Shown: positions 49,126-62,216, numbered from the stretch's first letter. The stretch is 64,000 bases of DNA from Artemia franciscana (GCF_032884065.1 NC_088871.1:21030755-21094754); one strand, 5' to 3'. The notes: generated from the letters alone by a model not told the origin. Numbers and translations: made by a program.

Positions 49126-49486
49126 CGTCACATCAAAATGTCATTTTATACCACAAAACAACAATTTTAGAAAAAATAAAATAAACTGCAAGTGAGTTTA
49201 AATTCTGAAATAGGCAATCGATTGAGAACGATTTAAAGCTATATTAATATCTATCCCTCATGGATGGTTTACATTTACCGTACTAAAACTCCTATATTGT
49301 TTTGTGTTTTCAGTAAAAACCACTAGTTTTCTGTAATCCTACAAACATAGGGAAATATCACCAGTTCATTTGTCTGCACTATTTTATTGATATATGTTAG
49401 ATAGGCTGAGAAGTAATAATTTTTTTCATTTTAAGTTTAAACTTCGCTCTTTACTTCCCTCGGAAAAACTTTGTCTTTTTTAAATT

Positions 49487-49603
49487 AATTTGGGATATAC
49501 TGATGATATTTTGCTTACTAGTCGGTCAAAAGTTGGTGTAGCAGAGGGTAATAAGATTCGATCGTCTTTCGAAAGGATTGGTTTGTCGCTAGATTCTGCT
49601 TAA
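49487..49603 (+). pseudogene. Non-LTR reverse transcriptase remnant with a YxDD box
   Basis: The frame reads NLGYTDDILLTSRSKVGVA, then KIRSSFERIGLSLDSA-stop. GY(A/T)DD is the catalytic motif of the RT palm, and the following (S/A)F...GL.(L/I)N..K segment is typical. Thirty-eight codons survive before a TAA; downstream words suggest continuation in a shifted frame. Upstream palm motifs were not found. Confidence 0.75.
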
Positions 49604-50766
49604 TGTGGATATGTCGCCGTTTTATTATAAACTAGGTACAGATGATAGTACGACCGTCAACGTAAATATGATGTACGTAGGAAGCAAGTCTACATTCAAT
49701 ATCCATTTTTAGCAAAAACTACTGTTGAGTTTTTTAGTTTCATCACTTAATCTAGACGAAGATCTTCTTTGTAAGATCCGTATACTAAAAAAAAAAAGAA
49801 AAAAAATATCAACAGTCCTTCACCGGGCAAGACATTTATGACTTTTAGTATAGAATTTACACTATCTAAGACTTAGGCTAAGTAAGCTCAGTTTTCAGTA
49901 AAGCAAACTTTTTCGGAAATTCTGCAAACATAGGGAATTATCACGAGTCAGTTTATCTGAACTTCCTTGATAGGCATATGTTGCAAAAACTGCGGAGAAA
50001 ATTTCTTTTTCGTTTTTATTTTCGAATTCGGCATTTTCCTTCATCATTAAAACTTCATTTTTTTTAGGAATTAATTTCTTATAAAAGCGAACTTTTCGTA
50101 TTCTTTTTAAATATATTGGGTATAAACTATAGATCATACCGTATATTTATTAATCTTTCTCATTCTATGCCAAAAGCCATTGTTAAAAAACAAACAAAAA
50201 CTAATTGGGAATTCCGTCACTTCGTCATTTGTTCGACCACAACGGCTAGACAAGACTGGTTCAAATAAATACTAGTAATAAAATGCAATTTTTTAACATA
50301 AGACTGAATAAAACTTTATTTAGTATAAAAATCGTAATAAAAACGTGAACCATCGACTCTCCTTTATAATTAATTCAGCGATGCAGAAAATGTGGCAACT
50401 TAAAATAGCAAAAAGATAAAAAAAATTCAAAATAAAGGATTTGAGTAGGGTCATTAAATAAACATTATTATCCACAGATAGGAAGATTTGCCAAATTGGA
50501 AGGCATATGCAGAAAACAGAAGGCGTTTTGAAAAAATCGCCAAGCGGCTTTACTAATTAAACAGAACACAAGTGATATCTACTTTTTTGAAACAAGCCAC
50601 TTCCCGTTTTAATGGGATTCAGATATTTTTTTCGGTTTAATTCCAACTTTGTTGTTTTAATAAAGTTTTCGTCGGCACATGATTATTGTCATCATGGTCA
50701 TTTTGTCAAAGGGAATGTCAAAAGGTAAGTGCTGCGGTAAATCGGGGTAGCAGAGGGAGGGAGGGA

Positions 50767-50885
<119 letters not shown>

Positions 50886-51284
50886 GGATTCAGAGAGGGA
50901 GGGGGTGTCTATAAAAAAATTCAACATTATTTCTGCATATTTAAGCCCGTGGTGTCAATTTTTTCTTTTTAAACTGAAAACCATGTCACAGTTTCAACAG
51001 GTAAGAATATGCACATTCACGAGAGAAAAGCGCCTTCCGATCCTCCATACCCCTGAATCATCATGATCCTAATGGTTTTCTAACAGCTTTCTATAAATTT
51101 CATACAAATCGCAGTCTAGTTTGCATCTTCAGGAATTTCTAGTCTTATAGACAATTCAAACTGATAAGAGGTGGAAAATCAAATCAAATAAAAGCTAAAA
51201 ATCAAAGATAAAACCAAAGCTACCACTCATCTGACCGAAGCCCAAACAATCAAAAATGTTCTGAAAAATCGGGTGGACGAGGTA

Positions 51285-51604
51285 CTGTCAGGTTGGTGGG
51301 TTGGGTTGGTGCGCTGGATTCGGGATCCCTTGTCTGAGAGGACGCGGGTTCGAGTCCCAGTGTACCCAATTCTTCAGTTTGGGACGGGGGTCAGTGGCGA
51401 GACTCTGTAAGCTTAGCCAGAGTCGACCCAGCTCTAAATGGGTACCTGGAGAAATCTGGGGAAGGTAAACAGGAAGGGTGTGCGAAAGCACAGGATGGCT
51501 GGCCCTCAACCCCCCATTGCACTTCCTGGCTGAAGGGCCAAGAAACGGAGATCAGCACCGCCGGTACGGACTGTAAAGTCTAATGCCGTATCCTTTACCT
51601 TTTT
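51285..51604 (+). mobile_element. tRNA-derived SINE
   Basis: The head (about 51285-51368) is tRNA-like: a box A-like GGTTGGTGCGCTGG near 51305 and a box B GGTTCGAGTCC at 51347-51357, both internal Pol III promoter elements. The body has GACTCTGTAAGC, CAGCTCTAAATGGGTACCTGG and GGCTGAAGGGCCAAG, and it ends in a TTTACC/TTTTTT tail at about 51595-51604. Arm pairing is too poor for a working tRNA. CAGCTCTAAATGGGTACCTGG is a word I associate with invertebrate SINEs. It is antisense to ARNT. Confidence 0.75.
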
Positions 51605-52665
51605 TACTGTCAAGCCAGCCATGGCAGTCGTTTGAATGATGTTTTTTTTTTCTTAAAGAAAATGTGTTATCTTTCTTATAAACTTGTAACTTGAAAAAAA
51701 ATATCATTTAGTTTTGTTTATAGCTAGTTCAAATCCCAACAGCTAGATGGACCACCTTACAGTACATGCGATTTTACATTTCCGAAATTAAACAGTTACA
51801 TATGGAATCACCCAAATTAAGAACAAAATGAAATTATTCTTACGGTTACCTTTTGAAAAGCGGAGATAGATGATTTTCCAAAAAAAGAAGCTTGTTTTGT
51901 TAGTTATATCTTCTTAAGTTAAGTGATTATTTTGATAATCTTTTCCCTCACGCCAACGACAAAACTGATCACAGAGTGATACACTATAACTAGTTCCCTT
52001 TTTACTTATTAACAAGCATTGGTACTTTACCTTCTTTATAAGCAAATGGAAGAAGAGATCGAAGAAGTAAACAGCAGTGAAGGAGTTTAAGAGGTTATTC
52101 AGAATCATCTTAAAATATTTTTATAAAAGGAATATTGGAAATCGTTATTTAGTCACATCAGCGATTGTATCAATAAATACTTTCTTCAGAAAAATTGGGA
52201 AAAGCTGAAATCCTTGACACGAAGAAAATATAGATAACGAATTTGACAAAATTGATGGAGTTTCTTATTGTTTTAGAAATGCCAGTGATAAATTGCGGTG
52301 GCATAGAGTCAACTTCATTAAGTTCGCAAGACATTATCCCATGTATAAAGGGTATATCCCATGTATATCCCTAACGTATATTAGTTCGCTAGACATTATC
52401 CCATGAAAAATTGGATAATGAATTATTTCTTTGCTACACTAATATTCTTCGGCGTTTTTTTTCTTTTTTCCTGCCTATCAAGTTATTCTTGTTTCCTGAA
52501 TCAAACAAAAACAAAAGGAGAATTTCAAACAAGCCCTTTCGATTTTCTTTGTCTTGTTGTTCCCTTAAATTCGGCCAGGATGACACAAGTTTTTGGTCTT
52601 TTAGCGGCTGGTTTAGGCTTTAACGTAATGGAATATATTAAAAAGAAGAAGAAAACAAATTTTAC

Positions 52666-52841
52666 CTGCGTATGATTCAGTACAGGAGTTACACTGTCTG
52701 AAACATATATGACACGACCACTATCACAAGCAGCAACAAATAAGAATCCATCGGCAGCTTCCAATATTAAATGCTTTAATTCTTGATCAGTCAGAAACGA
52801 TGGCTTATATGCCCCATCTGGCGCAGGGTTTCCCGTACCGG
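52666..52841 (-). CDS. tgo: ARNT/Tango exon a: region after bHLH and start of PAS-A
   Basis: A 176-bp exon with acceptor CTTATAG and donor CAG|GTAAAA. It encodes [20 protein letters not shown], then [40 protein letters not shown]...DG.YKPSFL(T/S)[21 protein letters not shown](V/I).[11 protein letters not shown] is the hallmark start of ARNT PAS-A, immediately after the bHLH. The protein is the shared class II partner of arthropod bHLH-PAS factors (Sima/HIF, Trachealess, Single-minded, Spineless). It enters in phase 1 with CC as codon ends. The bHLH exon must be to the right, and none is recognisable up to 64000. Confidence 0.97.
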
Positions 52842-53337
52842 CTATAAGAAAAAATTGGTATTAATGCGTTAGCCCAATTATTTGGATGGAGCATTGAGCA
52901 AAAAAAAAAAAAAAAATTGCGTTGCAGGCCGTTGTTGCTAGCGGTAGCGGCGTTTTTTTTTAGCGACAGTGCGGGGAATCAAGAAGACTCAAAAGTGGGA
53001 ATTATAGCATTCCCAGATCCATAGTATTGTGGAAATGTTAGACTGATGAGAGAGCTAAAACAAAGAGGGGTAAAACGTTTCTCATTAACACTTTTTTCCT
53101 AAGAAAATATCTTAGCAAACACAAAACATGTATCACTGGTGCTCTGTTTGGGATTTCTGAGCCACTAGCTCAGAAATTATATCAATATTTCAGGTGAGCC
53201 ACAACCTAGTGCTGAGCTCAGTTTGGCCATCAGAAGTTTGCGGGAGCAATACTTTGATTTTGTTTCACATCATCGGTTAAACTCCGTACTTTTCCACTCC
53301 TAAAAATTAGAAAAAAAGCATACCCGAGATTTTCTTC

Positions 53338-53366
<29 letters not shown>
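53338..53366. repeat. Poly(A) run
   Basis: 29 A, preceded by a short segment (53225-53275) related to the hairpin-bearing repeat at 25554. It could be a retroposon tail. Confidence 0.9.
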
Positions 53367-53368
<2 letters not shown>

Positions 53369-54119
53369 ATGACACGTTCCATGGTCACAAAATACGCTGC
53401 GCTCTAAAAAACAATCTTATTCCCCATTTCCTGGCACCCAATCAATGGTGTTAGTCTTAAGACTAACTGTATACACCAGCTACCGTGTACGAGTTGATGC
53501 TAATTTAATTTTCTTCCAAGAACAACACCTATTAACTGGTTCCTATATAACTAATGGTAAAAACAAGTAGATTTCATGTTTATGTACCAATTTATAGCTA
53601 CGCAAACACTTTACTAACCATCGCAGAACTACTTCATCGCACGCCACTATTATTTGGTGACACCACTTGCACGAAGACCCCTTTCCTTGCCCCAAAATGA
53701 GCCGGAAACGAATGAAAGTATACTAGTCATATAAAGTGTGTAAAACTTCGTCCTTGAGGATTAACAAGCGTTACGACTCTTACTTAAAAGTCACTCTTTG
53801 TGTTAGAGAAGAAATCCCTGAAAAATGAAACTTTGAACCCCGCTAAGGACCGGGCTGTTAACTTCAACAGTTTAAAATTTCTTGACTAACGTCTCATTGG
53901 CTACAGGTTACCCCCCCCCCCCTATCAATTTTTATATGAAACTAACATTTCTGTGAAGAAAGTAGGTTACTCAAGAGTGGATGCCTCTGAAAATGTATTG
54001 ACTCTGTCCTTGAGTAAAAATTACTTGTCCCATAAGTTTCAAGTAGATTCGGGCTAGGAGAAAGGCAATACACTTCAAGAACCCTCCTGCTTATTCCCAT
54101 TGACCCAGGGTATTCGCCC

Positions 54120-55085
54120 CACAGATTTCAAACAGATCAGAGAAAAAATGCCTACCTAGTTTTCTGCCGTAAACTCGGTGATGAGAGGTGGTTTTGGAGG
54201 GATCAAGGACCCGCTTAGTCCCACATATCGTATAGATTGAAATTTTGTATGAATCTTTTTCATACAGGGGGCAACAAGCCTACTCTTCAGCTAAAAAGTT
54301 GGCAATGAGAGAGAGGGATGTTCGACAGGCCATGGATCCACTTTATTCCGAAAATCATACAGATTTAAACTTATTGAATCTTTTCGATTAAACTAGCTAC
54401 AATGTGCCAGCCTTCACACTTAAAAGTTGGAGAAAGGAGGAATTGGTGAAGGAGCATTGAAGGGGCAACTGTCCCACTTTGGGTATACAATCATGAAACA
54501 ACCGCAGCGATATCTGATTCAGAGAAGGAGCAATATTCATACCGTTCTGCTAAGAAGTTGGCAACGCGAGTTGCAAGGGAATGGGAATAGAAATTTAAAG
54601 GAGCTAAGAACCAACTTTGTGCCTTGATCAATATGCATTGAGAACCCTTATCCGATTACACTTAAAACAAGGTGCAATATGTTTCACTTTCCACAGAGAA
54701 GTTTCTTGAGAAAGGGGATGGTTTTTGGGAATATAAGTGTCCACTTTCCGCTTCAGACGATACAGATTGACAATTATAGCATATATTTTTTTTTTAATTT
54801 AAATGAGGTTCAACATGCCTAGCCTTGTGCTAAAAAGTTGGAGATAAGAGGAGCAGGGAATTGTGGAAGGGGCTACGGGCCTACTCTGGTCGTCCAGTTC
54901 AAACAGGGTGTAAAATATTTTTTGTGTTGAGAAATTGGTGGGGTCTTGGATGTAGGACGGGTGTAGAGAGGAGGAAAATTATGGTGATGGATATCTGACT
55001 CTTTTTGGCCCTTCAGTCATACAAAACGCTTAAATGATTCCGCATCAAACAAGGTACAACATGTCTAGCTTTATGCTAAAAAACG
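54120..55085 (+). repeat. Degenerate tandem array, about six to seven units of 90-150 bp
   Basis: The word (G/C)AA(C/T)A.G(C/T)(C/T)(T/A)(A/C)...(G/T)CTAAAAAGTTGG and variants recur near 54268, 54398, 54530, 54668, 54809, 54898 and 55049. Each is followed by GA(G/A)A.(A/G)GGGG(A/G)AT and GG..CACTTT. Units are strongly diverged, so the array is old. Frames within it are not conserved. Confidence 0.7.
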
Positions 55086-55187
55086 ATGGAATCATAGGCC
55101 TCTTTTTGCATCCAGCTTGTTTTTGCCACAAGTGTAGTATAAGCTCATTTTTAAGTAGTTATCATCTATTTTTTATGTGTGTAGCAA

Positions 55188-55189
<2 letters not shown>

Positions 55190-55220
<31 letters not shown>
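55190..55220. repeat. Poly(A) run
   Basis: About 31 A, followed by ATCAATCAATAG. No defined retroposon body is seen upstream. Confidence 0.9.
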
Positions 55221-55224
<4 letters not shown>

Positions 55225-55359
55225 ATCAATAGATTTCCGTCATAGGGGATCTCAAGAACAACTTTTGCACCGCCCCCCCCCACAAAAATTGATGAATTAT
55301 ACAATTATTATCTCTTAAAAGAGCATTGATCAGTGTTAAAACTAAAAATTTATATATCT

Positions 55360-56015
55360 TTCTTCAGAAGTTGATTTTCTTGCCTTGGGCCAACTTTCTG
55401 ATCTCACCACTAAGAAAGGAGCAAAGGTAAACCTTTAATTCCTATAGCAATGAGAAAACTTAAAGTTTAAGAGCCGCATTGAGATACTATTTCTCTACCT
55501 CAATACAAAAAAAAAAAAGAAAATGGAATTCTAAACTTGAACAAATTACAGAAAGGGGTAACTTCTAAATATAGATGGCAAAACTTTCGAACCCATGAAA
55601 AAACGCTCTTTTTGGATCTATGTTTCTATTTATTACCCTAAGAAAATATTTAGTGATGGTCGTGATGGAGTCGAGGAATCGTTTCACATCTTAAGCACTT
55701 TTGGATTTTATAGTAATATCATTTTGAAACTCCTGCCTGCTAGCTTGGCTGCTTAAACGGAGCTTTCCACTCAAAAGCTGAAACATGGCTCAAAGAGACA
55801 AAATATTCACATAACAACTTCGGATATTTCCCTTTGACATATACTAAAAAGCTCAACTTTAGCTGTCACACTGTAGGCCTTAGCTCAAAGACAAGCGTAA
55901 ACCATCCTTTTTGGCCACAAGCAAGAATTATGCGCAGATTTCCAAAATGCAATACACTGTCCTATTCATTAAACAACCGAAGGTCCAAAGTTTCCGTAAA
56001 AACTGCGAACTTATC
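55360..56015 (+). repeat. F repeat, copy 2
   Basis: Follows 26015-26590 in order: AGAAGTTGA.TTT, GGGCCAA.TTTCT.A, AAGAAAGGAGCAAAGG, CAATGAGA..ACTT, ATACTATTTCTCTACC and, after an insertion of about 300 bp, TTCCAAAATGCAA, AAGGTCCAAAGTTTCCGTAAAAAC. It has one copy of the unit that is duplicated in copy 1. Confidence 0.7.
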
Positions 56016-57745
56016 GGCTTAATAAAAACCGATTCATCGCAATAAAAGGAAACTGTAAGGATAAAAAAAACCTAAGTATCGTTCCAGCGGCACAATAAAT
56101 ACGCTCGACACGTTTCAAGTCTAAACAATCTTCTTTAGTAATATATATATCAAACATTAACTTCGTGTTATTATTTTTGTTTATTGGGGTGTTTTAATTT
56201 CCTTTTACATTGCAACTAGATTTTTCAAGACCTTATCCCTCATTACAACCAAACATTGCTCATCTGAAAATCGTGACTGAAGTTGCACAATCTTTTCCAC
56301 TCAAAAGTTTTTCAGCAAATCTTTCTATGCGAGACTATCAAGAGCGTTGACCATAGACACCCGAACCTAGACAACTTATGATCTTCCAAACACTACAAGC
56401 AAAAAACTACAGCCTTTGAAAATATAGTAAAGGAACACCTAGTAGGTGCAAAGCAATCGAGACAGCTGGAATTTATTCTTTGATGACTAGAATGACACAG
56501 CAGTTTAGCAAGGATTAGATATAAGCAACTTGAAAGGCATAAATGACCAGCTAAAAAGTTTCTGCAACTTTTGGTCATACAGTTTCTGCTTTAGTTAACC
56601 ACTGACAGATCGGCTCTAAGATACTGTGACAAAGACCAACTTTTTTTGTCATCAACTTATGCACAGTTATGCATGTTTAACTTTAAGTATAAAGCATATG
56701 TGCCGACTTTAGATACAAACTATATATTAGGTGTATATTTAGGATTTTTAGTCAACGGAGGGGTGAAAAACGTAATAGGTCCTCCCTTCGTGAAGTTCAA
56801 AAAGTTACTAACAACCCAGCCTGCTCTTATTGTTACGATCTCCTTGAACATTGGTATGTAAGGTTATTACTAAGCTTAGTCACGACTATGCTACAACAAA
56901 ACCATTTGACTGAAAAATGAGCCTCATTAAACTCTGGAACAGATAAAAAATTACACGACAGCTGTAAATGGTTTTTCTTTCAATAAGTCTATTTTCTCCC
57001 CCAAGTTGCTTAAAATATCATCAGTATCCACCATAATATCTTGATTAGTAGAAATACATGCCACTCAATCAAACCTCCCTGTCCAGATCAAGGGATATGA
57101 TTTCAGCTATTCTAAGGTACTCACGTACCCTGCCTGAAATCCAAAAAAAAAAATCATGGTCCAAAGGACAAAAAAACCGTTGAAAATTCTTTTCTTCTAG
57201 TTGAGATGGTTTTTTCCAGTGTCGCCACACGACTAGAAAATTTGCGGATTTTTTTCCGAGGAAGTCTTACTTAACCAACACTGGCTAGCACCTCTTATAA
57301 ATTTCTTATTCATGACATTTCACCTAGTTTGCACTTTACACATTCATTTAACCGATATAAACATAGAAGGAATATATCTAGATAAAAATTTTCTAGTGTA
57401 TCTAGATTAGAAATAAATAAAAATTTTAAAATGTCGTTTCCTATATCGATATCTACGTTTCGATATTCACTAATGATTTTTCGTCCGATAAATAGATACA
57501 TAAATTTTTATACTTAACATTGCACAACTTTAGACTTTTGAATTGAATTCCTAGAACAAAAAGTTGTTATCTAACTGTAATGTGATTGTGTCAAATCGCT
57601 TTCATAGTGTTTATGTTTTTCTGGAAATTGGAAGTAGGATAGTGGGTTTATTATGTTATACTATTGCAAAAAGATAATAAGAGTATAGGAATCCAAGAAG
57701 ATTAATGTTGAAGCTAATCGATGATTTATGATTTTTGGTGAATTA

Positions 57746-57945
57746 AATTAAAAAAACAAGTTTTTTTTTAACTGAAAATAAGGAGCGATATTAAAACTTA
57801 AAACGAACAGAAATTACTCCGTATATGAAAGGGGCTGTTCCCTCCTCAACGTTCCGCTCTTTACGCTGAAGTTTGACTCTTTCTCTCAACTCTACTTTTT
57901 AAAACAGTAAAAAACTTTAGCGTAAAGAGCGGGACGTTGAGGAGG
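57746..57945 (+). mobile_element. E1 terminal inverted repeat IR2, truncated
   Basis: The left arm is complete (AAAATAAGGAGCGATATTAA, AAACGAACAGAAATTACTCC, GAAAGGGGCTGTTCCCTCC, CCGCTCTTTACGCT). The right arm stops after AGCGTAAAGAGCGGGACGTTGAGGAGG at 57945, losing its outer 70 or so bases. No other part of E1 is present, so IR2 exists alone, as a solo foldback or a broken copy. Confidence 0.8.
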
Positions 57946-58257
57946 TTTTAGATCTGACACAAAATCTGATTGGCTCAAATTAGAGCTAGCTTAATCTCAG
58001 CATTATTATAATCTCATTATGAGTGGCCTTAAAAGGGGCACCAGCTTTGACCCCGCAGTGACCAAGGGAATGACAACACCAAGCTAATTGTGTGAATGGG
58101 ATCTTGAACGTAAAACCTAAATAAATGTATTACAAGAAACAAAGATTTGGGAAGACGAGACATTTTGCTACTGTGAGGCACTTCAAATAAATTACCAAAG
58201 CTACAGGGAAAAAACAAGGCAACTACTTCATGCAAGAAGTTTAACAATATAGTTCAG

Positions 58258-58399
<142 letters not shown>

Positions 58400-58500
58400 A
58401 TACAAATATAAATGCAGTGTCCGTTACATGACCGTCATTACCGTTACACGAGCTCAAAAAATTGAGGCTCTTTTTAAATTTTATTAAATTGCTCAAAATT

Positions 58501-58935
58501 TAAAAAAACCGGTGATTGCACAAATATTTCATTATATTTTGACAATGGATTAAAGCAATTCGAAAACCTTAAAACAGAAAACCAAAAGTTGGAAGTTTAG
58601 TAGAAATTGTTGAAGTTTAGAATGCTTGCTGGTCAAAGAAAATTTGTCAAAGTGTCAATTAACATCAAAAAGAAATTATTAACAAAATGCTTAAAATCTA
58701 AAAACCTGGTGATTGCACAAATATGTCTATATATTTTGACAATGGATTAAAACAATTCGAAAACCTTAAAACAGAAAACCAAAAGTTGGAAGTTTAGTAG
58801 AAACTGTTGGAGTTTAGAATGCTTGCTGCTCAAAGAAAATTTGTCAGGTAAAAAACTGGTGATTGCACAAATATTTCTATATATTTAGACAATGGATTAA
58901 AGTAATTCGAAAACCTTAAAACAGAAAACCAAACC
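58501..58935 (+). repeat. Tandem repeat, three copies (two longer, one short)
   Basis: GGTGATTGCACAAATAT starts near 58511, 58709 and 58857. Each copy continues with TTTTGACAATGGATTAAA, AATTCGAAAACCTTAAAACA and GAAAACCAAA. Copies 1 and 2 also share AGTTGGAAGTTTAGTAGAAA, GTTTAGAATGCTTGCTG and TCAAAGAAAATTTGTCA. Divergence is low. The array sits between two TA microsatellites. Confidence 0.92.
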
Positions 58936-58971
58936 AATTTACATCATCAATTCGATCCAAAAATGACATAG

Positions 58972-58983
58972 TATATATATATA

Positions 58984-59034
<51 letters not shown>
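58972..59034. repeat. (TA)n microsatellite
   Basis: 63 bp of TA alternation with one phase shift near 58990. Confidence 0.97.
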
Positions 59035-59038
<4 letters not shown>

Positions 59039-59590
59039 ATGCGGAAATAAATATAACCACGTGAATTATAATCGGATGTACATTTCCATTAAATGCAAAC
59101 CCATGAAAATAAATGTAAAATCTAGTTTGATGATTAATACAGGAATTATTCATTTCTTCTTGCAATACCAAAAATAGGAAACAATAGGCTAGCGTGCATC
59201 AGCATATAAATTTGTATCAATCCGTGCTTAACTCTGGTTCAAGCCCATTGTCCGGAAAATTGAGACAAACTTCAGGTCTTCTATACGGCCTTGTATGTGC
59301 GGTTTATAACAAAATGTTTTCCACAAAATACAAAACAAAAAACAAAAACAAAATATCAGAACATATGTAAAGGGTTCAGGTACCACTAAGATTTCCTACC
59401 CAAGAAAAACATAGAAGAAAACTGAAAAAGAATACAATTCTAGTTTTGGTTTTAAAGCAACAATCCGGTCCGTGGGAAAAATTAGGAATTTTTGCGTTTG
59501 CTTACAAATAGGACTCCATCCCCCTCAATACCGACACTCCTCAATATTTGGTAGTCTTAACAAAGAGCCTTTTCTCTCTGCAAAATTAGT

Positions 59591-60500
59591 AAACCCATGA
59601 AGGAATTGAAAACTAATCGCGCGGCCGTGTTCGCAGCAGAGCTGCTAAGTTCCCGAATCACTGGGTTCGGCCTCGCTGTTTTGGTCCCAAACACTGTTCT
59701 GCATAATGGGCATGCCGAAACCATTCCGAAGGATTGGCGGGGAATAATTCAGTCACTCTAGAAACAGAGAGAATCCAGGATCATATGCACTAACTGCAGG
59801 AGCATAATGTTGCTCTCCGTGCCTGTTAAACTGTTTTTATCGACCCTCCAATACAGATGTTTCAGCACACTTCGAAGAAACCGAAGAATTAAACAAGGAG
59901 GATTTACGCTCGGCCGTTCCCCATGCGAGCAGATACTCACCCTGCGGCAAGTGGTAGAGAAGATACAGATATTTCGAAAGAAGACATTCGTAATCTTTGC
60001 TGAATTCAAAGCCGCTTTTGACTTGGTAGATAAGAAGTCACTATAGTTTATACTCAGAAAAAAAACAGTCTACCCAAAGTACTGCAACATCTTTGCAAAC
60101 ACACTCAAAGAACATGTTACAGCTCCCACAATCTTGAAAGAAGAAGCTAGCAGAGTTGGGCTGGACGTCAGCTGGAGCAAAACAAAAATCATGTTTACTG
60201 ATTCAAAACCATCTCAACCACCACTTTCTGCAGCAATAAACAACTTTCCGCACCTAGGGCTCAATTATGACAAGTGATGGTTCAGTCGAGAGTGAAGTCA
60301 ATACAAGAATCGTCATGGTATCTTCCGTCCAAGGGGGACTCGACAAGATCTGGCGCTGCCCCGTTGTCAGCCGCCTAACAAAGATGCGGATACTCAATGC
60401 ATCTGTAAGCTCAATCCTACTATACGGTGCAAGAACTTGGCACCCCTAAGAACTTTCAAAAAGCTGGATATGGTTCAAACAAATCGACTTCGAAAGATAG
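59591..60500 (+). pseudogene. Non-LTR retrotransposon reverse transcriptase, broken
   Basis: In one frame, 59591-60046 reads MKELKTNRAAVFAAELLS, then AETIPKDWRGIIQSL, a TAG at 59759-59761, CTNCRSIMLLSVPVKLF, GRSPCEQILTLRQVVEK and FVIFAEFKAAFDLVDKKSL-stop. These are the RT fingers and palm blocks (K..RA.G.D..P.ELL; IP.DW; NYR.I.LL; RS..DQI..LR...EK; F.DFKAAFD). A shifted frame then gives EEASRVGLDVSWSKTKIM near 60146 and, from 60267, SDGSVESEVNTRI, MRILNASVSSILLYGARTW. The YADD segment is missing and there are several stops and shifts. It is a dead LINE copy. Confidence 0.9.
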
Positions 60501-60860
60501 ACTGGTATGATTTTGTCGCAACGCCAACCTCTTGACCCATCCCAAGCAGATTTCATTTTACCTGTAAGCAGGGCAGCGTGGGCTGAGGCGGTGAGGCCAT
60601 CTCCTCCAATGCCAAAAGAAACCCCATGTCACCTCCCCTACAATATTGACCCCGTGGCCGTTGGTTTGAAATGACCACGTCGTTGTTCAAGGATGAAAAA
60701 GTCCGATAGTCCGCAACAGTTCCTAAGCAAGGCAGGAAATTGGATCTGAAGATGTACTAGCGGTTGCTCAAGACCGGGTGTTCTGGAAGAGGAAGGTGTT
60801 TGCTCTCTCAACGCTGGCATCAAGTTGGGAGGAGAATTAAGTCAAGTAAACTATTTGACA
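60501..60860 (+). other. Probable decayed 3' part of the LINE
   Basis: Words such as RWYDFV-like and LFKDEKVR-like appear in broken frames, consistent with a LINE C-terminal region, but no block is convincing. R1 array e begins right after it. Confidence 0.35.
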
Positions 60861-60864
60861 TTCA

Positions 60865-61435
60865 TTATGGCACTTGTTATCTACCAAGTGACATATAGCG
60901 ATCGCAAATTCTGTAGGTCGGTCGGTCTGTCTGTCTGTCGGTCTGTCTGCCTATCCCGGTTTTGCTGGTTTACGCACTTCAAGGTAAGCTAGGACGATGA
61001 AATTTGGCAGGCGTATCAGGAACCAGACCAAATAAATTAGAAATTGTCGTTCCCCCGATTCGATCATCTGTGGGGGGGAGTGGGGGGACGGTAAATCGAA
61101 AAATTAGAAAAAATTAGGTATTTTTTACTTACGAACAGGTGATCGGATCTTCATGAAATTTGATGTTTGGAAGGATATCGTATCTCTTATTAATCGAGAT
61201 ATCGTGAGCTCTTATTTAAATACCCGACCGGATCAGGTGATATTGGGGGAGTTGGGGGAGGACCTAAAATCTTGGAAAACGTTTAAAGTGGAGGGATCGG
61301 GATGAAACTTGTTGGTAAAAATAAGCAAAAGTCCTAGATACGTCATTGACAACCGGAACTGATCCGCTCTCTTTGGGAGAGTTGTGGAGGGGGGGGGGTC
61401 AATTCTGAAAAATTGGGAAAAATTCTCTTAAATTA
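60865..61435 (+). repeat. R1 element e, leader plus about one unit
   Basis: It starts with TTATGGCACTTG and a stem-loop (CACTTG 60871-60876 / CAAGTG 60885-60890), a (GTCG/GTCT)n microsatellite, the leader (TTTTGCTGGTTTACGCACTT, GATGAAATTTGGCAGGCG) and one R1 unit with AGCTCTTATTT at about 61207, ending at about 61430. The start matches array a (16390) base for base over the leader, so TTATGGCACTTG is likely the true element end. Confidence 0.85.
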
Positions 61436-62214
61436 AACGCAATTGATGTTTACCGGAGTCATATTTTCTGATTGTCTTGTAAGAAAAGGAGAGACAATAA
61501 CAAAAGATACAATAGTAAGGGAAAAAGAGGGTATAAGAATGCTAAGAAGAGCCGGGTATGACTATGGAATCTCCAAATCATTTTATACATGAATTAAGAC
61601 AAGGTGGAATATGTTCTATTTAACTTGTGTGCAAGTTTCATAAGATACAGACGACTTATAAATATTGGTGCGTCATTCGTGGCGAGGCTTAACCTGACCC
61701 CTAAATTTGTGCATTGAAATTGATCAAAATTTTGACGCAAATTGGTGAATTGGTAAAATTGGCGACATAAACTGCAACACTAGTAGAAATATAAGATTGT
61801 AACTGTTTTGACAACCACCCTTTGTTTACAAATGCACTAAGTTTATTATTGTACTTCGAAGATAAAAAAAAGAAAGACAAAATTTTACTTTAAAGCAAAT
61901 ATAAATACAGGTATTTAAAATAGTCTTTGTATGCTAATTCAGTTCTGAGGGTACACGAAAAAGAAAAATGCCCTTCCGATTTTGAAAGTTCTGATTATGT
62001 AGGAAGTAAATTGTTGTGATTTATATCATAATTGTTCTTGCAAATATATATGTATATTTCATAAATGTTACAATTCACTTTCTATTAACCTAAACAACTA
62101 CCTTAGGCTATATATGAGAGAGTAAAAGTTATTTTAAAATAAACAATGTTATGTATTATTCAGAAGTAGTGGAAATAAACTATGAGCTGATAAAACCAGC
62201 AATCTACTAAATAA
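61436..62214. other. Unassigned AT-rich stretch
   Basis: No gene or clear repeat is seen. Confidence 0.5.
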
Positions 62215-62216
62215 TA

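Noticed and set aside
51285-51370. A functional tRNA gene
   Set aside because: Only boxes A and B are recognisable. The acceptor and anticodon arms do not pair well, and the sequence continues into a SINE body.
52403-52675. Plus-strand open frames overlapping ARNT exon a
   Set aside because: Hydrophobic low-complexity translation of intron plus antisense exon, with no recognisable protein.
54427-54627. Open frame in the 54-55 kb array
   Set aside because: It lies in a degenerate tandem array whose units do not preserve the frame.
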